In this document: positions 1 to 7,332 of the stretch, in pieces | Layout: every line of letters starts with the position of its first letter | Numbering within the stretch: the first letter of the stretch is position 1 | From: a virus | Virus record (IMG/VR): IMGVR_UViG_3300027754_000093 | Location: 1-62,015 of that record | DNA length: 62,015 nucleotides | Strand: one strand, 5' to 3' | Program-made: the position numbers and the translations under genes | Notes under the pieces: generated by a model | What the model was told of the DNA's origin: nothing | Databases searched by the model: none | Seen by the model: only the letters and a program-made list of their open reading frames with translations

Positions 1-1
1 G

Positions 2-145
2 TTATGCTATACAACAGGAAAAACAGAAGTTTATAGTGACTACGAAGATCTTAGAAATGCCTGGTGGAATATTCCTGATGTTCTGAGATCTCATTGCGAA
101 GTCTTAGATAAAAAAACAAAACAAAAATCAAAAGGATTTAATTAA
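2..145 (+). CDS. C-terminal fragment of unidentified small cyanophage protein
   Basis: A reading frame is open from the left edge of the window and stops with TAA directly before the psbD start codon. It encodes 47 residues ending in KQKSKGFN, with an aromatic and charged stretch (RNAWWNIPDVLRSHCEVLD). The start lies outside the window. The tight junction with psbD (stop immediately followed by ATG) suggests co-transcription. I do not recognise the family. It is supported only by the open frame and the abutting gene. Confidence 0.6.
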   Translation, partial: LCYTTGKTEVYSDYEDLRNAWWNIPDVLRSHCEVLDKKTKQKSKGFN

Positions 146-1207
146 ATGACATCATCAACACTTTCATTTCCAAATCAACAACGAGGATGGTTCGATGTAC
201 TCGACGACTGGCTTAAACGGGATCGTTTCATATTTGTTGGATGGTCTGGACTCCTTCTTTTTCCCACTGCTTATCTTGCTCTTGGTGGTTGGTTGACTGG
301 AACTTCGTTTGTTTCATCGTGGTATACGCACGGTATTGCTTCTAGTTATTTGGAAGGTTGCAACTTCTTAACATCTGCAGTATCGACCCCAGCAGATTCT
401 ATGGGTCATTCTCTTATGCTTCTCTGGGGTCCTGAAGCTCAGGGCGATATTGTCAGGTGGTTCCAACTTGGTGGACTTTGGCCCTTTGTTGCTCTCCACG
501 GTGCCTTCAGTCTGATCGGGTTTATGCTACGTCAGTTTGAAATTTCACGTTTAGTGGGAATCAGACCATATAATGCTATTGCGTTCTCTGGTCCTATTGC
601 TGTATTCGTTTCAGTATTTCTCATCTATCCACTGGGACAATCCAGTTGGTTCTTTGCTCCAAGTTTTGGAGTGGCAGCAATCTTTAGATTTCTTTTATTC
701 CTTCAAGGTTTCCACAACTGGACGCTTAATCCTTTCCACATGATGGGAGTAGCGGGCATCCTTGGTGGAGCATTGCTCTGTGCTATTCATGGAGCAACAG
801 TTGAAAACACTTTATTTGAGGATGGAGATGGTGCAAACACTTTCAAGGCTTTTGAACCGACTCAAGAGGAAGAGACGTACTCTATGGTTACTGCTAACAG
901 ATTCTGGAGTCAGATCTTCGGTGTTGCTTTTAGTAATAAACGTTGGTTGCACTTTTTTATGCTTTTCGTTCCAGTTATGGGTCTCTGGGTTAGTTCTATT
1001 GGTATCATCGGTCTTGCACTTAATTTACGTGCATACGACTTTGTTAGTCAGGAGATTAGAGCGGCAGAGGACCCAGAGTTTGAGACGTTCTACACAAAAA
1101 ATATCCTCCTTAATGAAGGTCTTAGAGCATGGTTATCAACAGCAGACCAACCTCATGAAAACTTCAACTTTCCCGAAGAAGTGATGCCAAGAGGGAATGC
1201 CTTATAA
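146..1207 (+). CDS. psbD: Photosystem II reaction centre protein D2
   Basis: Encodes a full-length 353-residue D2 protein, the same length as host D2 within about one residue. D2 pairs with D1 in the thylakoid photosystem II core and carries QA. Phage copies are understood to keep photosynthetic electron flow running while host protein synthesis collapses. Key residues are present, offset by +1 from standard numbering: Tyr161 (TyrD), His198 (P680 chlorophyll ligand), His215 and His269 (non-haem iron ligands). Conserved blocks [17 protein letters not shown] and [10 protein letters not shown] mark both ends. The N-terminus ([11 protein letters not shown]) differs from the usual host start. No psbA lies in the window. 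A hairpin follows at about 1246, and an HNH endonuclease gene sits just downstream. No frameshift or truncation is seen. Confidence 0.99.
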   Translation: MTSSTLSFPNQQRGWFDVLDDWLKRDRFIFVGWSGLLLFPTAYLALGGWLTGTSFVSSWYTHGIASSYLEGCNFLTSAVSTPADSMGHSLMLLWGPEAQGDIVRWFQLGGLWPFVALHGAFSLIGFMLRQFEISRLVGIRPYNAIAFSGPIAVFVSVFLIYPLGQSSWFFAPSFGVAAIFRFLLFLQGFHNWTLNPFHMMGVAGILGGALLCAIHGATVENTLFEDGDGANTFKAFEPTQEEETYSMVTANRFWSQIFGVAFSNKRWLHFFMLFVPVMGLWVSSIGIIGLALNLRAYDFVSQEIRAAEDPEFETFYTKNILLNEGLRAWLSTADQPHENFNFPEEVMPRGNAL

Positions 1208-1245
1208 AATACTCAAATTAAAAACGGAAGGTTAAATCCAAAAAT

Positions 1246-1274
1246 GGGGGGAAAAAATCTCCCCAAAAATTTTA
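1246..1274 (+). terminator. Hairpin after psbD
   Basis: Six G residues and an A (1246-1252) pair with TCTCCCC (1258-1264) across a five-A loop, using one G-U pair. The downstream run is AAAAATTTT rather than a clean T-tract, so termination efficiency is uncertain. It may also stabilise the psbD mRNA 3' end. Confidence 0.55.
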
Positions 1275-1295
1275 CTCCAAAGAGTTTTTCATAAT

Positions 1296-1303
1296 AATAA
1301 ATA
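1296..1303 (+). promoter_or_regulatory. Late-promoter-like motif before HNH gene
   Basis: AATAAATA lies 20 bases before the HNH start codon. It matches the T4-type late -10 element (TATAAATA and cyanophage variants). Because the DNA is AT-rich, a single instance is weak evidence. The case rests on the same motif recurring in other gene gaps of this window. Confidence 0.4.
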
Positions 1304-1322
1304 ATGACAGATGCTTTCCTAA

Positions 1323-1694
1323 ATGGAACTCTATAATTCTTCTTCGGACTACTTGTTTAATTTACAAGCAACAAGTTCATCAGATGCAAAGAGAATGTGG
1401 AGACAATCAATCAAAGATAAATGGAAACATAAATGTGCTTATTGTGAAAGCACAGAATATCTAACAATAGACCATATAGTTCCGCAATCAAAAGGTGGAA
1501 GTGACTTTATTACAAATGTATTATGTTGTTGTAGAAGGTGTAATAACTCTAAGTCTCATATCAATTGGGAAGAGTGGTATGCCGAACAAGATTTCTTTAC
1601 AGAAGAACGATATGATGTTATAATGAAATGGATGAAACCACAAACGAATTCTAATCTATATAAGTACAAACCAAGAATGAATACGTCAACTTAA
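1323..1694 (+). CDS. HNH endonuclease, probable free-standing homing type
   Basis: A 123-residue protein with a complete HNH (beta-beta-alpha metal) fold. Cys38 and Cys41 (CAYC) and Cys70 and Cys73 (CRRC) form the zinc site. Asp50-His51 (DHIVPQSKGGS) supplies the catalytic His and Asn65 the central Asn, followed by CNNSK. Such enzymes cut DNA at one or few sites. HNH genes next to cyanophage psbA or psbD are known to act as free-standing homing endonucleases that spread neighbouring alleles (the F-CphI type). The gene lies in its own unit between the psbD hairpin and a strong terminator at about 1712. Homing is inferred from position. A packaging or repair nuclease is a less likely alternative. 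Confidence 0.88.
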   Translation: MELYNSSSDYLFNLQATSSSDAKRMWRQSIKDKWKHKCAYCESTEYLTIDHIVPQSKGGSDFITNVLCCCRRCNNSKSHINWEEWYAEQDFFTEERYDVIMKWMKPQTNSNLYKYKPRMNTST

Positions 1695-1711
1695 TGGAAT
1701 CTGAAAGTTTT

Positions 1712-1741
1712 ATGCCCTTATTACACGTAAGGGCATTTATT
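1712..1741 (+). terminator. Rho-independent terminator after HNH gene
   Basis: A perfect 9-bp stem, ATGCCCTTA (1712-1720) with TAAGGGCAT (1728-1736), surrounds a 7-base loop. A T-rich stretch (TTATTAT) follows. Confidence 0.7.
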
Positions 1742-1782
1742 ATCTCAAATCTAGCAATTATTATCCCTATTCTTTTTATCTT

Positions 1783-2031
1783 ATGACTTTTGTAGTTTAT
1801 TCGAAAAGGCTTTGTCCTTATTGTGATAAAATTAAACAAATTTTAGAACACGTATCAGTAGAGAAAGGACATTCGGTAGTCATTTATGATTTGAATACTC
1901 ATTTTAATAAAGATGAGTTTTATGCTGAATTTGGAGAAGGTTCAACCTTTCCCCAAGTAGTTTGTGATGAAAAACATCTTGGCGGATGTTCAGATACAAT
2001 TAAGCATCTACAAGAACATAATATGCTATAA
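1783..2031 (+). CDS. grx: Glutaredoxin
   Basis: An 82-residue glutaredoxin of typical length. It has the active-site CPYC near residues 11-14, the TFPQVV cis-proline loop (the start of the GSH-binding groove), and GGCSD near the C-terminus, which caps the glutathione site. Phage glutaredoxins (often called nrdC in cyanophages) supply electrons to ribonucleotide reductase and so to dNTP synthesis. No nrdA or nrdB gene is in this window, but thyX is nearby. The stop codon overlaps the next start (TAATG), indicating translational coupling. Confidence 0.93.
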   Translation: MTFVVYSKRLCPYCDKIKQILEHVSVEKGHSVVIYDLNTHFNKDEFYAEFGEGSTFPQVVCDEKHLGGCSDTIKHLQEHNML

Positions 2032-2216
2032 TGTCTTCTATAAATAAGAATGTAGACCACGATGTAAATCGTGGCGTAGAACTAATGCTTCGCAGGAGGG
2101 AGAAAACGGTTCCAGAAGAACTTCCACTACAAAGGTTCAATTTTGGCAAAGTTTTTTCTCTTTTTCAAAGGGAAATACGATTTAATTTTGAACTTTCTGT
2201 AATTCGTAAAACGTAA
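2031..2216 (+). CDS. Small basic hypothetical protein
   Basis: A 61-residue protein rich in Arg and Lys with an aromatic, hydrophobic C-terminal half (RFNFGKVFSLFQREIRFNFEL). The start overlaps the glutaredoxin stop codon by one base, and an acidic membrane protein follows within 20 bases. I cannot assign a family. The overlap and operon position support it as a real gene. Confidence 0.6.
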   Translation: MSSINKNVDHDVNRGVELMLRRREKTVPEELPLQRFNFGKVFSLFQREIRFNFELSVIRKT

Positions 2217-2234
2217 ATCTCTCGGAGAAATAAA

Positions 2235-2474
2235 ATGACCGCACCAGAACTCACCTTATTTTGTTTAGTTAGTTTTTTATTTTTATGTGTTGGTGGAGTT
2301 ATCGGTTGGTTAGCAAAAAATCATTCCTTCGAAACGGAACCAAGAAATAGTGGTTGGTTACATCCTGAATTTTTTGATTCTGATGGAAATGTAATTCCCG
2401 ATGAAGTAATTTCAGTCAAATTTCAAGAAGGATATTTTGATAATGATGAAGATGACGAAGATGATGACGAATAG
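2235..2474 (+). CDS. Small single-pass membrane protein with acidic tail
   Basis: A 79-residue protein. Residues about 6-26 form one hydrophobic segment (LTLFCLVSFLFLCVGGVIGW), followed by a soluble part and a run of Asp and Glu at the C-terminus (NDEDDEDDDE). The charge pattern suggests an inner-membrane or thylakoid anchor with a cytoplasmic acidic tail, but this is inference. A good ribosome site (CGGAG) lies nine bases before the ATG. Function unknown. It resembles small conserved proteins of cyanomyoviruses. Confidence 0.7.
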   Translation: MTAPELTLFCLVSFLFLCVGGVIGWLAKNHSFETEPRNSGWLHPEFFDSDGNVIPDEVISVKFQEGYFDNDEDDEDDDE

Positions 2475-2511
2475 ATAGATACTATATAAAATATATTGAA
2501 TTTATAAAAAA

Positions 2512-3108
2512 ATGACAATGACAACAGTAACAAAAAAAGTCACAATACCAAAAACCAAGGAAGTTTTACTTGATCTTCCTTCAAATCCATTTGTATTTGA
2601 GATTTTTGATCTTGTGAATAAAATGAAAACAGAACAAAAGAAAGTAGAAGTTCTGCAAAAGTATGAGCATCCTTCGTTGAAGGCACTTTTTATATGGAAC
2701 TTCGATGAAAGCGTAATTACAATTCTTCCTCCTGGACAGGTTCCATATTCAAATTTAAAATCTGAACAAAGATTCAGAGGAACTTTGAGTGATAAAGTTG
2801 ATAATTTGATAGGCACGATGGATTATAATGAAACTACATCTCTTGGAAATGCTTCTGATTTGACCGAAGGGCATACTTCAATTCGTAAAGAATTTAAGAG
2901 ATTTTATAATTTTATTAAAGGTGGGAATGATTCTCTTCCTGCTCTTCGTAAAGAAACGATGTTTATTCAAATGTTGGAGGGTCTTCATCCACTTGAAGCA
3001 GAAATTGTTTGTTTGGTAAAAGATAAAAATCTCCAATCCAAATATAAAATTACAAAAGAAATTGTTTCCAAGACTTATCCTGATATTGTTTGGGGTGGTC
3101 GTAGTTAA
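2512..3108 (+). CDS. DUF6433-family cyanophage protein
   Basis: A 198-residue soluble protein that I recognise as the DUF6433 type conserved in T4-like cyanophages. Features are an N-terminal TKKVTIPKTKEVLLDLP strand, a FEIFDLVNKMKTEQKKVEVLQKYEH helix, and LHPLEAEIVCLVKDK near the C-terminus. That last pattern resembles helical clamp or replication-associated small proteins, though I cannot assign a role. Two in-frame ATG codons (2512, 2518) are close together and the first was taken. An AT-rich stretch with TATAAAAT before the gene may hold a phage promoter. Confidence 0.75.
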   Translation: MTMTTVTKKVTIPKTKEVLLDLPSNPFVFEIFDLVNKMKTEQKKVEVLQKYEHPSLKALFIWNFDESVITILPPGQVPYSNLKSEQRFRGTLSDKVDNLIGTMDYNETTSLGNASDLTEGHTSIRKEFKRFYNFIKGGNDSLPALRKETMFIQMLEGLHPLEAEIVCLVKDKNLQSKYKITKEIVSKTYPDIVWGGRS

Positions 3109-3124
3109 AATAAAGGAGATTAAT

Positions 3125-3373
3125 GTGAAAATTCTACATCAAGATTGTGAAAAATCTCTTTCTAAAAATAAAAGCCTACCAATTGATTCATACCTTGTGG
3201 CTTATATTTTAGAAGAAGAAACAAAATATGATATAGTCCAATCTGTTTCTCAAGCAGATATCTTTGATTATTATTATGACTTATATAAAAATATAATTTC
3301 AATTGAATGGACTGATGGTAAAATTAGTCCAAGGCTTTATGGACAAACTAAACCAGAAAAGAAAAAACGATAA
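3125..3373 (+). CDS. Small hypothetical protein, GTG start
   Basis: An 82-residue protein. The start is taken as GTG at 3125 because AGGAG (3114-3118) sits just upstream and the ATG at 3123 is out of frame and stops at once (ATGTGA). A longer frame from 3062 would overlap the DUF6433 gene by 47 bases and lacks a ribosome site. The product is hydrophilic with a tyrosine-rich middle (DIFDYYYDLYKN) and a basic tail (KPEKKKR). It is followed by the phosphoesterase gene with a one-base overlap. Family unknown. Confidence 0.7.
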   Translation: MKILHQDCEKSLSKNKSLPIDSYLVAYILEEETKYDIVQSVSQADIFDYYYDLYKNIISIEWTDGKISPRLYGQTKPEKKKR

Positions 3374-4083
3374 TGTACGATACTGTCTTCATCTCAGATG
3401 TTCACCTCGGAACCGACCGATGTAATATTGATAAGTTTATCAAGTTTCTAAATCAACTTGATACAAAAAAACTTGTAATGGTCGGAGATATTATAGACAT
3501 ATATTGTATGGAAAAATATAATACTCTATGGAAAACTCAACATACAAAAGCAGTTGAAAAAATTCTAGAATTGTCTAGAAAAGGAACAGAAGTTGTTTAT
3601 ATTCTTGGTAATCACGATGCAGTCGCAAGAAAATATGTAAATACCAGTTCTTCTTATTTACATCAAAATCTTATCATCTGTGATTCTTATATTCATCACA
3701 GCACAAAAAATAGAAAGTTTTTATGTATTCATGGTGATTTTTATTCCGAGTTCTCATCTGGTTCCTGGAAGCAATATTTTATGAACTGGGGATATGAAAC
3801 AATCACACCTCTGAATATTTTTCTAAACAAGACTTTTGGTTTTTCTTTGATTAATTTTCTCAAATCAATTCCAAGAGGTAAAAAGTTTATTGATAAGTAT
3901 GAAATGGATTTGATACATCACGTAAGAAAAATTGGAGAATATGATGGTGTGATTGCCGGACATATTCATCACGCAAATATTCGTGAGTATCAAGGAACGA
4001 CTTATATGTGTGCTGGAGATTGGACAGATACTTGTTCTGCACTTGTAGAAAAAGATGGTGTCTTTGAAATTATCAAATATTAA
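3373..4083 (+). CDS. Calcineurin-like metallophosphoesterase
   Basis: A 236-residue enzyme with the full two-metal phosphoesterase signature: D9-x-H11 (SDVHLG), G38-D39, G79-N-H-D82, H120 (IHGD) and G196-H-I-H-H200. The layout resembles the UDP-2,3-diacylglucosamine pyrophosphatase (LpxH-like) branch. The family cleaves phosphomonoesters, phosphodiesters or pyrophosphates. The phage substrate is unknown and could be a nucleotide, nucleic acid end or envelope precursor. No signal peptide, so it is cytoplasmic. It closes the small-gene run. A late-promoter-like TATAAATA follows at 4112. Confidence 0.88.
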   Translation: MYDTVFISDVHLGTDRCNIDKFIKFLNQLDTKKLVMVGDIIDIYCMEKYNTLWKTQHTKAVEKILELSRKGTEVVYILGNHDAVARKYVNTSSSYLHQNLIICDSYIHHSTKNRKFLCIHGDFYSEFSSGSWKQYFMNWGYETITPLNIFLNKTFGFSLINFLKSIPRGKKFIDKYEMDLIHHVRKIGEYDGVIAGHIHHANIREYQGTTYMCAGDWTDTCSALVEKDGVFEIIKY

Positions 4084-4111
4084 ACTTTTGTGTTGATATC
4101 CTAACAAATCA

Positions 4112-4119
4112 TATAAATA
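4112..4119 (+). promoter_or_regulatory. Late-promoter motif, exact T4 consensus
   Basis: TATAAATA is identical to the T4 late -10 consensus. It lies about 32 bases before the ATG of the small cysteine-containing gene, within a 67-base gap, in good position for a late promoter read by a gp55-type sigma. Confidence 0.6.
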
Positions 4120-4150
4120 AAAATGTGATATAGATTTTTAGGAGGATTTT

Positions 4151-4309
4151 ATGAACAATCTAATTTCTTATAATCAGTTAAATGGATGGAAACACATAAC
4201 TGAACCCAGTGAGCAAAATGATTTGATAGATGATTATTTTAGTTGTTTAATTGAGTGTGATGACGATACGCAGTCGTGTAAACGAATATGTAAAGATATT
4301 TTAGTTTAA
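4151..4309 (+). CDS. 52-residue twin-CX3C protein
   Basis: A 52-residue acidic protein with a strong ribosome site (GGAGG, about 5 bases upstream of the ATG). Its C-terminal half has regularly spaced cysteines: C32-x3-C36-x6-C43-x3-C47 (FSCLIECDDDTQSCKRICKDIL). The pattern fits either a helical hairpin joined by two disulphides or a small metal site. Similar tiny Cys-spaced proteins occur in marine picocyanobacteria, so host origin is possible. The gene has its own exact late-type promoter motif and terminator, so it is a monocistronic unit. Function unknown. Confidence 0.75.
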   Translation: MNNLISYNQLNGWKHITEPSEQNDLIDDYFSCLIECDDDTQSCKRICKDILV

Positions 4310-4318
4310 TAGAAGATG

Positions 4319-4345
4319 AGAGGGGTTGATGCCCCTCTTTTTTTG
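4319..4345 (+). terminator. Rho-independent terminator
   Basis: AGAGGGG (4319-4325) pairs with CCCCTCT (4332-4338) across a 6-base loop and is followed by a run of T. It ends the small cysteine-protein unit. Confidence 0.85.
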
Positions 4346-4376
4346 TGCTATAATTAAAAAGAAATAATCAAAGCCT

Positions 4377-4544
4377 ATGAATAGAGACAAACTCAAACTC
4401 ATCATTAAAAACCTTGAACTTTTAACAGAAACACTCAAAGCAGAAGTGTATTCTGATCCGGGAGCTTATGATTACAGTAATGCTTCATCACGCATTGGTG
4501 ATGTAGAGGACTATGATGAAGTTTTTGAAGATGAGGAAGACTAA
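4377..4544 (+). CDS. Small acidic hypothetical protein
   Basis: A 55-residue protein with a helical basic N-terminal half (MNRDKLKLIIKNLELLTETL) and an acidic tail (EDYDEVFEDEED). The TAA stop overlaps the ATG of the next small gene by one base, so the two are translationally coupled. It sits just after a terminator. Family not recognised. Confidence 0.65.
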   Translation: MNRDKLKLIIKNLELLTETLKAEVYSDPGAYDYSNASSRIGDVEDYDEVFEDEED

Positions 4545-4723
4545 TGAGATATAAAGAAACTATTCGTCTGGTAAAAAAAGCATTGGATAATCCAAGTCTT
4601 TATAGTGCAGAGGAGATTATCTATATGAAAAAAGCACTTGATAATGCGATACTTTTACTTGCCCGTAAAAAATATAACAAAAAGAAAAAAGGATTTGGTA
4701 ATTATGAAAACCCCGACAGTTAG
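4544..4723 (+). CDS. Small basic hypothetical protein overlapping thyX
   Basis: A 59-residue basic helical protein (RLVKKALDNP, MKKALDNAILLLARKKY) with an internal near-repeat of KKALDN. The start overlaps the previous stop (TAATG). Its last 20 bases overlap the start of thyX in another frame, which again suggests coupled translation. Function unknown. The acidic partner upstream and this basic protein could interact, but that is only a guess from charge. Confidence 0.6.
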   Translation: MRYKETIRLVKKALDNPSLYSAEEIIYMKKALDNAILLLARKKYNKKKKGFGNYENPDS

Positions 4724-5375
4724 ACTGATTAGAGTCACACCAGAAGCAGAACAACATATTGCTTATTGTGCTCGTGTAAGTAATCCAAAAAATCAAAGTA
4801 ATCAGGGTTTTGAAGGATTACTAAAGTATTGTATCAAAAATCAACATTGGAGTATTTTTGAACACGCATTTGTAACACTAGAAATCAATACTTCACTTGC
4901 GATTGCGACACAAATTCTTCGTCATCGTAGTTTCACTTTTCAGCAGTTCTCACAGAGATATGCCGACAGCACAGAACTACAATTAGAACTTCCAGTTCCA
5001 GAATTGCGAAGGCAGGATACTAAAAATCGTCAGAACTCAACCGATGATTTACCGGAAGATTTGAGTGCTTATTTTCAGACCCGAATTGAAGACCATTTCA
5101 AGGAAGCAATTTTACTTTATCAGGGAATGTTGGATGCCGGTGTCGCAAAGGAATGTGCTCGCTTCGTGCTTCCACAGGCAACCCAGACACGTCTTTATAT
5201 GAGTGGGAGTATAAGGTCCTGGATACATTACATAGACCTTCGTAGTGCTCACGGAACCCAGGCAGAGCACAAGGAAATTGCAGAGAAATGTAAGTGTATT
5301 TTTGTGGATGAATTTCCAACTATTGCATCAGCACTTGATTGGGCTTGTAAAGAACCACCTTCACTGTTATTCTAA
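4704..5375 (+). CDS. thyX: Flavin-dependent thymidylate synthase
   Basis: A 223-residue ThyX, which makes dTMP from dUMP using methylene-tetrahydrofolate, FAD and NADPH. The family signature RHRxxTxxxxSxR appears as R73-H-R75 followed by SFTFQQFSQRY to residue 86. C-terminal helices carry RSAHGTQAEHKEIAEK. The start at 4704 is preferred over an in-frame ATG at 4638, since that extension is lysine-rich and lies inside the preceding small gene; alignment with ThyX begins at TVRLIR. With glutaredoxin it supports dNTP supply for phage DNA replication. Confidence 0.96.
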   Translation: MKTPTVRLIRVTPEAEQHIAYCARVSNPKNQSNQGFEGLLKYCIKNQHWSIFEHAFVTLEINTSLAIATQILRHRSFTFQQFSQRYADSTELQLELPVPELRRQDTKNRQNSTDDLPEDLSAYFQTRIEDHFKEAILLYQGMLDAGVAKECARFVLPQATQTRLYMSGSIRSWIHYIDLRSAHGTQAEHKEIAEKCKCIFVDEFPTIASALDWACKEPPSLLF

Positions 5376-5378
5376 ATA
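5372..5378 (+). promoter_or_regulatory. Late-promoter-like motif before 5401 gene
   Basis: CTAAATA overlaps the thyX stop, 22 bases before the next start codon, in an AT-rich gap. It is the same motif as at 34123 and 43133. Confidence 0.35.
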
Positions 5379-5400
5379 CTTTCGTATATTATTTTATAAA

Positions 5401-5643
5401 ATGCCAACATATCCCGTTAAACACAAAGAAACTGGTGAAACAAAAGAACTTTCTATGACTATGCTTGAGTATGGTCAGTGGAGAGATGAGAATAAAGATT
5501 GGGATAAGGATTGGTCTGCTGGTGTTGCCGGTGTTGGAGAAGTAGGAGATTGGCAAAGTAAATTAAAGAAGTCACATCCAGGATGGAACGATGTATTGCA
5601 TCGTGCAAAAAAAATGCCAGGCTCAAATATTAAAACTCTATAA
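5401..5643 (+). CDS. Small conserved cyanophage protein
   Basis: An 80-residue protein starting MPTYPVKHKETGE. The longer in-frame ORF from 5245 is excluded because it runs inside thyX. The N-terminus resembles the start of FmdB-type zinc-ribbon proteins (MPxYxxxxxxxGE), but all cysteines are missing, so no metal site is expected. A tryptophan-rich middle (QWRDENKDWDKDWSAG) and C-terminal KLKKSHPGWNDVLHRAKKMPGSNIK are typical of a small protein found next to phoH in T4-like cyanophages. Function unknown. Confidence 0.75.
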   Translation: MPTYPVKHKETGETKELSMTMLEYGQWRDENKDWDKDWSAGVAGVGEVGDWQSKLKKSHPGWNDVLHRAKKMPGSNIKTL

Positions 5644-5649
5644 AAATTT

Positions 5650-6408
5650 ATGGCTAGAAAAAGAAGAGGCAACGACAATCAACCTATCGGGGTTGGTATG
5701 ACCGCAAAACAAGCAAAAAGAAGAAAACCAATTGGTTCGGAATTACTTTTAGATATTGAACCATTAACTGAAAATCAAAAAAGATTATTTACATCTTATG
5801 CAGAAGGTAAACATTTGGTTGCTTATGGTACTGCTGGAACTGGAAAAACATTTTGTGTATTGTACAATGCTTTACGTGATGTACTTTCAGAGGTTACACC
5901 TTTTGAAAAAATATATCTTGTAAGGTCTCTTGTACCTACTCGTGAAATTGGATTTCTTCCTGGAAGTCACGAAGATAAATCATCACTATATCAAATACCA
6001 TACAAAAATATGGTAAAATATATGTTTCAGATGCCTTCTGATGTTGATTTTGAAATGCTTTATGGTAATTTAAAAGCACAAGAAACAATTAGTTTTTGGA
6101 GCACTTCTTTTATTCGTGGAACAACTCTTGATAATTGTATTATCATTGTAGATGAATTTTCAAATCTCTCATTTCACGAAATGGACTCTATTATTACAAG
6201 AGTTGGAGAAAATACAAAGATTATGTTCTGTGGTGATGCATCACAAAGTGATTTATTAAAAACAAATGAACGAAATGGTATTATTGATTTTATGAATATT
6301 TTGAAAAAAATGTCTTCCTTTGATATTGTTGAGTTTGGAGTTGATGATATTGTTCGCTCAGGAATTGTTAAAGAGTACATACTCGCAAAATTGGAAGTAG
6401 GAATGTGA
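5650..6408 (+). CDS. phoH: PhoH-like P-loop ATPase
   Basis: A 252-residue PhoH-like protein. The Walker A motif GTAGTGKT lies at about residues 59-66. Walker B IIIVDEF is at about 163-169, followed by sensor I GDASQSDLL. A SF1-helicase-like ATP-binding core fills most of the protein. PhoH is widespread in marine phages. A phosphate-stress role was proposed from the E. coli regulon, but the biochemical function in phage is unsettled, with RNA or nucleotide metabolism likely. No pho box was identified. The stop overlaps the GTG start of the next gene. Confidence 0.93.
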   Translation: MARKRRGNDNQPIGVGMTAKQAKRRKPIGSELLLDIEPLTENQKRLFTSYAEGKHLVAYGTAGTGKTFCVLYNALRDVLSEVTPFEKIYLVRSLVPTREIGFLPGSHEDKSSLYQIPYKNMVKYMFQMPSDVDFEMLYGNLKAQETISFWSTSFIRGTTLDNCIIIVDEFSNLSFHEMDSIITRVGENTKIMFCGDASQSDLLKTNERNGIIDFMNILKKMSSFDIVEFGVDDIVRSGIVKEYILAKLEVGM

Positions 6409-7085
6409 ATTTTAATCATCTTGATATAAAACTTCCCGAATTAGAAAGGGAAACGATTGATAGTGTAAGATATTATAAAGTACCAGAAGATGATGTTTTG
6501 CATCGTCTTGTTTCTATTACCTCTGTTACTAGTTATATTAATCGTCAGATTTTTATTAATTGGAGAAAGAAAATTGGCGAAGCAGCAGCAGATAAGATTA
6601 CCAAAGCAGCAACCAGTCGTGGAACTGATATGCATACATTGGTAGAAAATTATCTGCATAATATTTCAGAACTTCCAGAAGTTCAACCTTTATCGCAATT
6701 TTTATTTAAGATTGCTAAACCAGAATTAAATAATATAAATAATATTCATGCTCTTGAAAAATCATTATACAGTAAAGTTCTTGGAATTGCCGGAACAGTT
6801 GATTGTATAGCAGAATATAATGGCGAATTGGCTGTTATTGACTTTAAGACTTCTGCAAAACCAAAACCAAAAGAATGGATTGAGCATTATTTCGTGCAGT
6901 GTGTAGCATATAGTTGCATGTTATATGAACTTACTGGTATAATGGTAAAGAAGTTAGTCATTATTATGGCTTGTGAAAATGGAGAATGTGTTGTTTATGA
7001 AGAATACGACAAAGAAAAGTATATCAAATTACTCATCAAATATATTAGAGAATTTGTTAGAGATAAACTTCAAACCTATGAATGA
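6405..7085 (+). CDS. PD-(D/E)XK nuclease, Cas4/RecB-like exonuclease
   Basis: A 226-residue protein of the PD-(D/E)XK superfamily. The core is GTVDCIAEYNGELAVIDFKTS, giving the Asp, Asp-x-Lys catalytic set (D of TVDC, then IDFKT), followed by QCVAYSCML, a RecB-nuclease motif III-like helix. An N-terminal helical region (SRGTDMHTLVENYLHN) matches the usual start of these phage exonucleases. It has no Cas4-type cysteine cluster. The start is GTG at 6405, overlapping the phoH stop. It likely processes DNA ends in recombination or host-DNA breakdown. It lies directly before the gp33-gp59-gp32 replication cluster. Confidence 0.82.
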   Translation: MNFNHLDIKLPELERETIDSVRYYKVPEDDVLHRLVSITSVTSYINRQIFINWRKKIGEAAADKITKAATSRGTDMHTLVENYLHNISELPEVQPLSQFLFKIAKPELNNINNIHALEKSLYSKVLGIAGTVDCIAEYNGELAVIDFKTSAKPKPKEWIEHYFVQCVAYSCMLYELTGIMVKKLVIIMACENGECVVYEEYDKEKYIKLLIKYIREFVRDKLQTYE

Positions 7086-7332
7086 AGAAATTAAAGAAGA
7101 ATTAAATGCTAAATTTTTGTGTCCGCAAAAGTTCGCACAAGAAATTGAAGATATTGTAAAAAACACACAGGTCAATTATATTGATGCAATTGTAACATAT
7201 TGCGAAGTTCAAAATATTGAACTTGATACAATATCAAAACTTGTTTCAAAACCACTTAAAGAAAAAATTAAGTGCGATGCTATTGAACTTAATTTTTTAA
7301 AGAAAACTACAAAAGCAAAACTGCCTCTGTGA
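7078..7332 (+). CDS. 33: gp33 late-transcription co-activator
   Basis: An 84-residue acidic protein beginning MNEEIKEELNAKFLCP. In T4, gp33 bridges the sliding clamp gp45, the gp55 sigma and the RNA polymerase flap to activate late promoters. The length and position before gene 59 match the gp33 of T4-like cyanophages. The start at 7078 (just before the nuclease stop) is preferred over 6973, which is inside the nuclease gene. Sequence similarity to T4 gp33 is low, so the call rests on context and the cyanophage-type N-terminus (FAQEIEDIVKNTQ). The late-promoter motifs elsewhere in the window fit this role. Confidence 0.78.
   Translation: MNEEIKEELNAKFLCPQKFAQEIEDIVKNTQVNYIDAIVTYCEVQNIELDTISKLVSKPLKEKIKCDAIELNFLKKTTKAKLPL

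Noticed and set aside
762-1184. Second open frame inside psbD
   Set aside because: It overlaps highly conserved D2 codons in another frame, and its Leu/Arg/Val-rich product has no recognisable features.
3062-3124. Longer start for the 82-residue protein
   Set aside because: It would overlap the DUF6433 gene by 47 bases and lacks a ribosome site, whereas GTG at 3125 has AGGAG.
4638-4703. Longer thyX start
   Set aside because: The extension is Lys-rich, lies within the preceding small gene, and does not resemble ThyX N-termini. The ATG at 4704 fits better.
5401-5643. FmdB-like zinc ribbon
   Set aside because: The N-terminus resembles FmdB but there are no cysteines, so no zinc ribbon can form.
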